Assembly: GCA_903813345.2 (NCBI GenBank)
Contig: CAIIXF020000001.1
Location: forward strand, 28,883,915-28,947,914
Direction: 5' to 3'
DNA length: 64,000 nucleotides
Source of the DNA: Owenia fusiformis
Taxonomy: Eukaryota; Annelida; Polychaeta; Sabellida; Oweniidae
The notes below the pieces were generated by a model, which did not search any database, had not been told where the DNA came from, and saw only the letters and a list, made by a program, of their open reading frames with translations. The stretch's first letter is position 1, and every line of letters begins with the position of its first letter. Below are positions 49,010-61,100 of this stretch, piece by piece. The position numbers were made by a program, and so were the translations under genes.

Positions 49010-50815
49010 GCCTACCCATCCATCCATCCACCCATTCATCCATTCACCCATCCATCCACCCATCCATCCATCAATTCATCCATCCATCCACCCATTCACC
49101 CATCCATCCATCCACCTATTCACCCATCCATCCACCTATCCACCCATTCAACCATCCATCCATTCACCCATCCATCCACCTTTCTACCCATTCACCCATC
49201 CATCAATCCATCCACCAATTAACCCATCTATCCACCCATTCACCCATCCATCCATCCACCTATCCACCCATCCATCCATCCATCCATTCACCCATCCATC
49301 CATCCATCCATCCACCCATTCACCCATCCATCCATCCATCTACCCATTCACCCATCCATCCATCCACCTATCCACCCATTCAACCATCCATCCATTCACC
49401 CATCCATCCATCCATTCACCCATCCATCCATCCATCCACCCATTCACCCATCCATCCATCCATCCATCCATCCATCCATCTACCCATTTAACCATCAATC
49501 CACCCGTTCACCCATCCATCCATCCATTCACCCATCCATCCATCCACCCATCCATCCATTCACCCATCCATCCATCCACCCATTCACCCATCCATCCACC
49601 CCTCCATCCATCCATCCATCAATCTATCTATCCATCCATCTATCCACCCTTCACCCATCCATCCACCCATCCATCCATCCACCCATTCAACCATCTATCC
49701 TTCCACCCGTTCACCCATCCATCCATCCATCCATCCATCCACCCCTCCATCCATCCATCCATCAATCCATCCACCCATTCACCCATCCATCCATCCATCC
49801 ATCTACCCATTTTACCATCAATCCACCCGTTCACCCATCCATCCATCCATTCACCCATCCATCCATCCACCCATTCACCCATCCATCCACCCCTCCATCC
49901 ATCCATCCATCCATCCACCCATTCACCCATCCATCCATCCATCCATCTACCCATTTAACCATCAATCCACCCGTTCACCCATCCATCCACCCACCAATCC
50001 ATCCATTCACCCATCCATCCATCCATTCACCCATCCATCCAGCCATTCATCCACCCATTCACCCATCCATCCAACTACCCATTCACCCATCCAGCCATCC
50101 ACCCATCCATCCATCCATCCACCAATTCACCCATCCATCCACCAATTCACCCATCCATCCATCTACCCATCTACCTATTCACCCATCCATCCACCTATCC
50201 ACCCGTTCAACCATCCATCCATTCACCCATCCACCCACCCATCCATCCATCCATTTACCCATTCAACCATCCATCCATCCACCTGTACACCCATCCATCC
50301 ATCCACCCACATACCCATCCATCCATCCACCAATTCACCCATCCATCCATCCATCTACCCATCTACCTATTCACCCATCCATCCACCTATCCACCCGTTC
50401 AACCATCCATCCATTCACCCATCCACCCACCCATCCATCCATCCATTTACCCATTCAACCATCCATCCATCCAGCCATCCAACCATCCATCCACCCATTT
50501 ACTCATTCATCCATCCACCCATCCACCCATCTGTCCAGCCATCCATCCACCCATCCATCCATCCATCCATCCACCTGTCCACCCATTCACCCATTCAACC
50601 ATCCATTTACCCATTCGCCCATCCATCCTATCATCCACCCATCCATCCATCGATCCATCCACCCATCCATCCATCCATGCATCCATCCATCCATGCATCC
50701 ATCCATCCATCCTATCATCCACCTATCCATCCACCCATTCATCCACCCATCCATGCATCCATCCATCCATGCATCCATCCTTCCTATCATCCATCCTATC
50801 ATCCATCAGGTTTCC
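49010..50815. repeat. 1.8-kb CATC-based simple repeat
   Basis: CCATCCATCCATCCA tetranucleotides are interrupted regularly by CCCATTCAC blocks, giving a loose 20-30-bp higher-order pattern. A 341-codon plus frame (Ile-His-Pro-Ser and Phe-Thr-His-Pro) and minus frames (Met-Asp-Gly-Trp) arise only because repeat blocks keep a frame. The segment at about 50160-50270 recurs closely at 50345-50460, a local duplication. It lies between the claudin-like and transporter genes. Confidence 0.92.
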
Positions 50816-52157
50816 AGCACTTTTACAATGTTAGCCTACATATCCATGGTGCTTATTTACTATTGTATATTTAGAGTATGGAGTGAGCTATTGTAATGGC
50901 CCGTCTGTTCTTCTGTCCGTCTGTCTGTCTATCCTTCTGTCATCACATTGATAGTTACTCGTAATTTGAAATCCATGACAATTGAAATGGTTTCCTTTTT
51001 AAGACATGTCTATCTAAAACGTTCAATTATCCCATAAGTTGCGTCTCAAAAGCTTGCCTTGATTTGTTTCAAAATGGCAGCCATTTTTATTGTGGAAAAA
51101 TCAGGTTTTCAACACCTTTTTGGTCAGAACTCAACAGGTATTCCATCAATTTGCATGAAATTGTACAGGTACCTTAATTTTTCATGTTATCAATAATATA
51201 TACAATTACAGCAAAATATGTTGGAAAGATTTAAAATGGCTACCATTTTTATTGCGGAGAATACCTAAATGTATAAGTTATCAATAATGTCTAGAAGTTT
51301 CTGCAAAATATGAAGCAGCTAAGTATATGGGAGGGGGCAGGCACCTGAGCCCTCCCAATGTCCACCACTACAATTTGTAGCCCAACACTTCAAAATAAAT
51401 GGGTAACTGCCTTGCTAAGTTATGTCATTACAAACTAACCTTTTTTAAAACCACTATAGATAGACTAAGAAGCTTAGAAGCCTCTTTTGCCATCTAATAT
51501 GCTATGGAAATGTGGTTATTGCAAATGTTACCTCATATTTGAACATAAAGGGCTAATAAAAGTCTCGATCATTTAGTATATTTTATTTCAATGCTAATAT
51601 TTATTATCATATGCTCTGCAATGTTTTCTGTACAACTACATTAAAATATATAGGGTGGGCCAAAAATTGTATTTTTTTTATTTTGTTCACCCGGTCTGTA
51701 CATGTTCTTTCTGATAAAAAAATAATATACATGTATAATAAACCATTTGGAAAATATATATGAATATACCAACGAAATGTGTCTCCTTCAATTAAATCAT
51801 TTCATATCATTTTACGGTTTAAGCCTGAAATGATATCATTATAAGATATCATTCTTAGAGTGTTCATTTTGATTATGATGCGTTTTGTCTCTGATTTAGT
51901 TTCTTGTATCTTGAAGCCCTTTAGAAGTCACTCAATGGAATCCTTGCTAGCTGTCAAATAACATTCCTGCAATTTGATTAGTATATATATAGTATATATA
52001 TTAATTTGCATTTATTCAAATTTTTCTATACAGTGATGTATGCCAATGGGAAAACACCATAAATGGTTACAAAATACAACAAGAAAAAGAACACCAGTAC
52101 ACCAGTCATAATAGTAAAAAAACATGTATGCCAATATTCAACTGAATTATGTGTAAA
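50816..52157. other. Intergenic region downstream of the nucleoside transporter
   Basis: No coding exon was recognised. A lone mariner-type end (TATAGGGTGGGCCAAAAATT) lies near 51650. A minus-strand AATAAA (plus TTTATT) at 52011-52016 lies about 140 bases beyond the proposed transporter stop codon and could be its polyadenylation signal. Confidence 0.4.
52011..52016 (-). terminator. Candidate polyadenylation signal of the transporter gene
   Basis: On the minus strand the word is AATAAA, 142 bases beyond the TAA at 52158. It supports the gene ending in the last recognised exon, but such a word is common in AT-rich DNA. Confidence 0.3.
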
Positions 52158-55100
52158 TTATTCACCTGCAATGCAAGCTGTTGTAAAGCAAGCAAGATTC
52201 CCTGCAACCATGGCCCGTATAGCAACAGATGCTAAATCTCCTGTAAAGAGAAATCATAAATCAGCATTCAACACAGGTTAAAAGTTTCATTTTGTCCATT
52301 TTGTAAACAATACTATTGTATCTCTTAGGCTACGTTCACACCAATGGCGCTTTGATGGCGCTTTAAAGCGGCTTGTAAAGCGGCACCAAAGAGTAACAAA
52401 GCTTGATTAAAGCGTCGGGGTCGTAATAGGTAGTAGAAAAGCTCGGAGTAAAGCGGGATATTCGGCAAGAGCGCAAAAATAAAAACTGTTCAAGCTACGT
52501 TCGCACCAACGGCGCTTTGATGGCGCTTTAAAGCGGCTTGTAAAGCGGCACCAAAGCGTAACAAAGCTTGATTAAAGCGTCTGGGTCGTAAAGGGTCGTA
52601 GAAAGGCTCGGAGTAAAGCGGGATAATCGGCAAGAGCGCCAAAAAATTTTAAACAGTTTAAAAATTTTGGGCGCTCAGTTACGAATTGATAGAAGCGCCG
52701 AGAGCGTATCAAAGCTTAACAAACCGTAACAAAGCTCAGCAAAACCTTGACCCAAAGCGTATGAAAGCTTTACAGAGCTTGGTTCAAAGCAGGGACCCCA
52801 GTCTCTTCACTGTCTGTTACCACTTGACACGCTTCGTTAAGATGTCTCAAGATTTGCTACGATCTGGCATGAAGATCTGACACGAGGTCAGACGCTTTAA
52901 TCAATATCTGACACTCTTTGTTACACTTTCATGAAGGACTCTCAAGCTTTCCAACAAATTGAGACGCTTTAATCAAGGATTGAAACGCTTTGCTAGGCTT
53001 TGTTACGCTTGACAAGTTTCCACACGCTATATCACGCCGTGCGACAAACATCATGTCCATCTGCAATTTCTGGATCTTGTTGTTCTGCCATCGTGTTCTC
53101 AAGTCAAAGATGCAATGGTTTTATGGATCTACTGCATCTTTATATAGTCATTGGATCAAAAGCGGCATGAAATCGGCGATCTCGACATTTTCCAATGCGT
53201 GACAGAGCTTAACAGAACGTAACAATGCACAACAGAGCTTGGCAATCGTATCAGAGCCTGATTTAAAGCGTCATTGTCGCATCAAAGCGTAATAATGCTT
53301 ATCAAAGCTTATCAAAGCGTAAAAAAAGCCTGAGGAACCTATCAAAGCTATGTTAAGCTTTCCTACGCTTTGGATCAAGCTTTTCTGAGCTTTGTTACGG
53401 TTTGTTAAGCTTTGATACGCTCTCGGCGCTTTAGTCAATTCGTAACAGAGCACCCAAAATTTTTAAACAGTTTAAATTTTTTTGGCGCTCTTGCCGAATA
53501 TCCCGCTTTACTTCGAGCTTTTCTACGACCTATTACGACCCCGACGCTTTAATCAAGCTTTGTTATGCATTGGTGTCGCTTTACAAGCCGCTTTAAAGCG
53601 CCATCAAAGCGCCGTTGGTATGAACAAAAATAACAAAAATGACGGCGCTTTGCTCGCCGATTTAAAGCGTGGCATTCGCCGTTGGTGTGAACATAGCTTT
53701 AGAGAAACCTCTACACCCCCAATCTGCACTCTGAAATCATGTTACTGTATAGTGCATTAAGAGTATGGTACCATATGGTACTATTAGAGTATGGTGCAGT
53801 ATAGTGTACATGGAATACCATACAGTACTGTTGGATATTGGCTGTGTATTTTTCTATAAATTCAACCAATTTAAGTGAATTCAATATTGATTTCACTTAC
53901 GTTTCCTAGATGGCGCTAGTGCAGTTACACTCCCTAGAACAATACCAACATCACTGAAATTTGCAAATCCGCAACAAGCATAAGTTGCTATCACCTCTGA
54001 TCGAATCTACAATAAATATTACTTTACTAATTAGGCATAATAATGACACATTATGGCTAAAATGAATAAATTTTAAGTGAACTGGTACACTTTTAAGGAA
54101 TTCAGATTGAAAATATTTTAATAAATAACTACAATCCCAGTGTAAGACCATTATTATCAAAATATGCATGTTTTATATACAGTGAAACCTATAAAGTGGA
54201 ACACCTCTAGAGGTAGAACACCTCTGTAATTAGTGTAACGCTTTCCAGAGTCTCAAGACCTCCTGGCTATATGTTAAATGAACCTCCTTCAGTGCAACAG
54301 CTCTCAAGTGGAACACATTTTAGAAGTACCAAAGGTGTTCCTCTTTGACAGGTTTTACTGTAATTTGTTCGTCTATACTCACAGACATTGCAGGAAGGAT
54401 TCCAGCTTTCCTGTTGTTAATGAGCTCTCCAAGCTTTTCATAAGCTACAATATCACTTAGAAATATTTTTGAACCAATCAGTTCTCCAACTTTCAAGCAG
54501 TCTTTGAGGTCCACACCCATCAAAAGTGCTAAGGGCCAGAATAAGTAAGAACAGATCAGCTGGAGAATAGAATATACTAGTGTGAACATATTTAGAAATG
54601 CCTATAAAATTTTGTCTATTACTTTTGAATCGCCCCTCGTATATCAGAGGACGGGTATATAAATTTATTTAAAGGGTCTTGTATTGGATACATATGGGTC
54701 ATGATTAATGAAATGATGGTATGACTTTTTATAAAAGATAAAATCAGCTTATTCAGGGCATAGAGGAAAATACTATCCCAAGACATTCATTTAATAAGTA
54801 TGTTCTTTTGTTGAAATTAATTTTTCCGAAAGAATTGATATTTCTTAAGAGAAATCTGGATTCTCCGAATGTTCACATTTTCTCATTATGACTGAAGTGA
54901 AGATGAAGCAAAAGCAAAGCAAAAACATGCTACTTACCTGGAAGCTAAGATCAGGGTAGCTCACACGTTCTCCCAGCCAGCTGAGGGTTGCATTAATGAA
55001 GGTTAACATTGCCACGAATGCTATCAAGTTGACTACAATACTTGCCACCACTGGAACAGAATCACTTGCACCAGATGCAAAGGCATCAATTGAATTCCTA

Positions 55101-58100
55101 GCTGGACTATAGCAAACAAAGACAGTATTTAGCCCACATATATGTATACATATATACTGAAGGTCACTTCGTGTAAATATTGGACCAAGTTACGATTTGT
55201 GAAAAGTATCTATACATGTAATGTGTATATTAGCAACAATTTATCTTACACTGGCTTATTATATCAAATGAACAAAAATGATGAGAAAATAGAGGTTAAG
55301 GTCCAGCATGCCATTGACCAAATATGACATTGAGTTGGTGTAAATACTGTACGTAAGGTAACTTAGTTTACAGAGCCTGATGATTGTAAAATCCCCAAAA
55401 TTTAATAGCCACAAAATTGTGATTTATGGCGTTTGTTTTTACTGGAATAATCAAATCCTTTATTATATTCACCCATGATTTTACTTCTGCTTTGATAACA
55501 TAATCTGCTAATGTGCATGGCTGAAATCATGATGACTTACGATTTTTCAAACTTGATATCCTTGACCTCAGCAATAGATGGCTTTTCTGTCTCTGGGTAG
55601 AGGAGACGTGCTATGGCTAGGGCTGCAGGCGCTGACATCAGGCTGGCTGCAACAAGATGACTAGACTCAACCTGTACATAAGAGGTAAACCATGTTATGA
55701 CTGAACTCTCGAAAACCTGTACATAAGAGGTAAGCCATGTTATGACTGAACTCTCGAACAGTATTTAGAGTGAGCGCTATCCCAAACAATGCGAAGACTG
55801 AATTATGTTTAAATAATGCTGAAATTGAGAGTCTGATTGTAACCTGTCCCTTCCCTGAATAATGTTTCGATTAATAAATAAACAATTACTGTTGATTAAA
55901 TCAATTAATTATAAGTAATTTATTCATTTGTTTATCATAAATAATCTGCTGAGTGATTCCTATCATGATTAATATATAGACTAAGCCTTATCTTGAATGA
56001 TGTATAAATTGAATCCTATCCCGAATGATGTATCAACTGAAACCTATCTCGAATTATGTATAAACTGAATCCTATCCTGAATGGTGTATAAACTGAACTC
56101 TATCCCGAATGATGTATAAACTGAATCCTAACCCAAATGATGTATAAACTGAACCCTATCCTGAATGGTGTATAAACTGAACCCTATCCCGAATGATGTT
56201 TAAACTGAACCCTATCCCAAATGATGCATAAACTGAACCCTATCCCGAATGATGTATAAACTGAACCCTATCTCGAATGATGTATAAACTGAACCCTATC
56301 CCAAATGATGCATAAACTGAACCCTATCCTGAATGATGTATTAACTGAATCCTATCCTGAATGGTGTATAAACTGAACCCTATCCTGAATTATGTATAAA
56401 CTGAACTCTATCCCGAATGATGTATAAACTGAATCCTATCCAGAATGATGCATAAACTGAACCCTATCCTGAATGATGCATGAACTGAACCCTATCCTGA
56501 ATGGTGTATAAACTGAACCCTATCCTTGATGATGCATAAACTGAACCCTATCCCGAATGATGTATAAACTGAACTCTATCCCGAATGATGTATAAACTGA
56601 ACCCTATCCCGAATTATGTCTAAACTGAACTCTATCCCGAATGATGTATAAACTGAATCCTATCCAGAATGATGCATAAACTGAACCCTATCCTGAATGA
56701 TGCATGAACTGAACCCTATGCCGAATGATGTATAAACTGAACCCTATCCCGAATGATGTATAAACTGAACCCTATCCCAACTGATGCATAAACTGAACTC
56801 TATCCCAAATGATTTATAAACTGAACCCTATCCCGAATGATGTTTAAACTGAACCCTATCCCAAATGATGCATAAACTGAACCCTATCCCAAATGATGTA
56901 TAAACTGAATCCTATCCCGAATGGTGTATAAACTGAACCCTATCCCAAATGATGTATAAACTGAACCCTATCCCAAATGATGTATAAACTGAATCCTATC
57001 CCGAATGGTGTATAAACTGAACCCTATCCCAAACAATGTATAAATTGAACCCTACCCCAAATGATGTATAGACAGCAAGAAGGCCAAAATCCACTGTTGA
57101 GAAGCCACTGGTCATAGCAGAGTGGAGCTCAGATATTGTCATCTTGGCAAGAAAACCAGAAACTGTGAGTAATGATGTTGTCTACAAGCAACAAAAAAAC
57201 ATTTAGAATCTTGACTAATTGCATTTTTTATATTACTTTAACTGTATACCAAAAGTACTGTATATACCTGAATTAGTGAAGTAATATGACTTCATCCATT
57301 TTAGGGATACTAATACTATTAGTTCAACTCACTGGCCCAGTAAAGACATTTGCAGCTGCTATGAAGGACTCAGTTGGTATGGTACCCATGATGACCTGCA
57401 TCATCCAGCCAAACTTGCGGATCCCCACCTGTATGACCCCCCAGTGGTACAATAATGCATTGATGGCAGCAAAGAATGTGATAACTGGCATGACCTGTAA
57501 GGTAAAGTAAGCAAATTATAATAATTTAGGTAGGGTTATTCCTGGATTTTCATGCATTGATATGCTTATTGAATTTTCTCTTGATGGCCCTGGGCTATAA
57601 ACTGAAAGGCCTTACCTGTACATTTTTCTTTTTATAAAGGCTCAATGGCCTATTTTTGAAAAACCATGATAAATGCTCTCCCAGCATTTATTTGAAAATA
57701 TTCATGCTATGGATTGAAATATTTAGCACACATTTTATTCTACAAAAAGTATTTTATAGCCAGCTCCAGGTGCTATTTTCCTCAAAATAAAACTCCACAT
57801 GAGTTGCTTTTAAAATATTTTTAATAAAAAGTCAATAACAAATGAGTGGAACATAAAGAGAATTTTTTTTCTTTATTCTGGTGCAACTACTTAACTCTAA
57901 ATACATTTCTCACATTCCGATTCGTTTGCTATATGCAATTTTAATTCTCTCGAAAGTACCTATGTTCTATACCATACCATACCATACCTGGAATACAAAC
58001 ATATGCTCTAAGTAGGCATCACCAAACACAAATTTTGATCCAAAGTCTGCATAATTAAGGAACATTGTGATCTGGTCCCCTAGCCATTGAAAGGCTATCA

Positions 58101-61100
58101 GTCCATATGACCAACGTAAAATTAAGAGGCCGAATATGAATTGTAACACCATTCCTGATAGCACAAGACTCCAGTTCACCTACAACCATGTTCAATATGT
58201 GGTCAATATGTGTATTCATTTGAGATCATATTTTGGAAATTAAATTATGATGTATAATGCTGTGCGAAATGGATGGATTGATATTCATATACTGTACGCC
58301 CGGTATTATTTGCGAGCTTTAATTTCGCGAATTTTGCGAAAACACGGTTTCGCGGCTATTAAATTTCGCGAAAATGGAGGGGATCCCCCTTAATCTTAAT
58401 GTGCAAGAGCTTCTTAAAAGACCGAACTGTCGATTCGGAGATTTTGAAGTGTTTAGCAGCGCTTGAATTGCCATTCAGTAATGCGTGCCGGGCTATGTTT
58501 GCCCTTTCTGCATCGTTATACACCTTATATGTCCCGCGTTTGGAATTGGACTTCATGTTATCTTTTGCAATTTGCACTTCATTTGCAATGATGTCATCGA
58601 TATCATTATTTGGCCTACTGGTGGTACTGGGCCGAATCAGCCAATGTAAAATGGACATTACTGAAGTCCTGAAGATCGTGGATATCCAATTATCGCCCAA
58701 TAACACTAGACGAAACGTTTACACAAAACGAAATGCATCAGAGCCCTGGCAATTGGCAATTTCGCGACGATAATTTTTCGCGATTTTAACACGAAAAGCG
58801 AAAAGCGCAAAAGTTAATCGCACGCGAATAATACCGGGCGTACAGTAGATATTTTATGAAGACTCTTTAGGGCTCTTTCAGACCTATAATGTCGGTGCTC
58901 AGAAGTTTTTGAATTCATCAAGGAAAACGATTAACATACAGTATAATCTTTAGATATTACCTTAACTGCATTTTTTGATCCCACAAATGCTAGCAATAAG
59001 AAGGCCAATATGCCTCCTACAGACACCAGCTTATAAGGTTTCCTAGAGGCATCAATGCCAATGAACACTATGATAGCTATTGCTACTATAACATACCATA
59101 CCCTAAAAAGAAATGAAATCAGGGTTACCTTATTACACTCATGGCAGTTGTTAAATCAAATGTGAATCAAACATGCGCAAAGGTATTAAATATAAAATGT
59201 TAATCTGCCTGACTTATCTTTATTTATCTTATACGAGGCTTGTTTCTGGTTTTAATTGGTTGGATGAATATCAAAATTTTAAATGGTTTTGAGTAAGTAC
59301 TGTTTTCTCAGGTGGAGATTTTAGGTGAATATCAAAACATTTTGAGTAGGGTTGTCCCAGGTATATTATCATTCTTTTTAACTAACATGAAATTTAACAA
59401 AGGGATGTTCATGTACACAGAGATATGATATGATTGATTACCAAAGATCAAAGAAGAACATCATCATATCATTTCTTGATCCCTAGAATCTAATATACAG
59501 AATGATAATTTTTATTATCATTTATATTAATTTGACGTCTGTGTAGTTTTACATACAGTATAAAAGTTGTAAATGCCTGTATTATATAAACTAATAACCT
59601 ATATTATATGTCATACTGAGTGACACAAAAATTCCACCCACTAATTTTGGAATTTCTCAATAATTAAGGAATCTTCATAATTTTCATAATTATAATTGGT
59701 ATGCTTTCATAGCATCAAATACTTGGAAATTAAGAGATATCTCATTTTCCGCGGAGGCATGGCCTGACACAAAATCACTCAAAAATATAAATTAGAAAAT
59801 CTGTCTTTCTTAAAATTTACATAATAAGTGAATCAGTTTATCAAATTAAATGGATAGATATGACATATTATTGATAATGTTTAGAAAATTGTATTTTTGG
59901 AAATTTTTTGACGATTTCACCGAGAGCATGCCTGGACGGAAAATGTGATATCTCTAATTCTGAAGATGGAGAGTGGCATTTTTGTGTCAACCTGTTTGTA
60001 TGAATTATATTGTTGTTTCTAATGTTTACTGAATTGAACCTTCCACATCAATATTTAAATGATAACTACATTTCCCTTTGAAGTAGTTAAGAAAAGAAGG
60101 ACAAATAGAATTCTTGTTGAGGCACCTGAGAAGTAAATACAACATGCACAATTTGCAATTTTTTAGCCACATTTTCTGTGATAACTATGAAGCACATGCT
60201 TTTCATTTAGAGACATTTCATATATCTGTACATTAATTTCCATTGATAGATTGTTCTATTGAAGTTTATCTAGTGGTGTCAAAACTAGAATGGGTAAGGC
60301 ACTTGAGTGGCTGTCAAACAAATAATATATGAACCCTAGGATGGGCTTGTCACTTTATCAGTGCATGGTAAACAGCTCATTTCTTGCAATTAAGTATAGT
60401 ATAGGAATAGTACTTTCTTCCAAGGGACAGTTTTTCTCTATGAAGCAGAGATATATGTAATAGAGCCTAGTTAGAATATGTAATAGAGCCTAGTTAGAAT
60501 ATGTAATAGAGCCTAGTTAGAATAAAATTATAATTAAATTAACCCTTCAGGAACCCCATCATGCATATCATGTCATATATTTTCTGAACTACCAAATGCA
60601 GATAAAACAAATGGTGTTTTGATTCATGCTTTGTATGGCAGAGAATCATTTGTTTCATTAATAGCTATAGATTGTGAAAACTATAACTGATTACTTATTA
60701 CATGTGGTTGATAAATCAGTTGAACCTATTTGAAAATGCATATATAATCATTTGTAAATTTTTATGATGTAAACATTGAAATTGATAACATCAGAAATGA
60801 AACTTGGCAAACTAATATGTTTTGAGTACAGGATTAAAATTATTTATATGATATTTTTCCTCTTATTATTCTACGTCATGATGAAATATAAAACTCCTTA
60901 TTTCAAATATACAAAAATGTATGATACACTTACCAGCGTAATTTATTCCATTTTGTTTCTACAAAGTGAATTGGTTTTTCTAGGACCTTAAGAATTTTGG
61001 GTCCGAGATATTTTTTGATGAGATTGTATATTACAAAGAATATAACAATGGCTGTTATAACGATCAATGGTATGGCACCCTGAATGTTCCAGTACATTGC

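Noticed and set aside
48933-49958. 341-codon plus-strand open frame and matching minus-strand frames
   Set aside because: They are made only of Ile-His-Pro-Ser or Asp-Gly-Trp-Met periods from the CATC simple repeat; no start context, domain or splice structure supports a gene.
58399-58773. 124-codon plus-strand frame in the TA-flanked element
   Set aside because: The minus-strand frame over the same bases has the helix-turn-helix pattern; the plus frame looks like its hydrophobic shadow.
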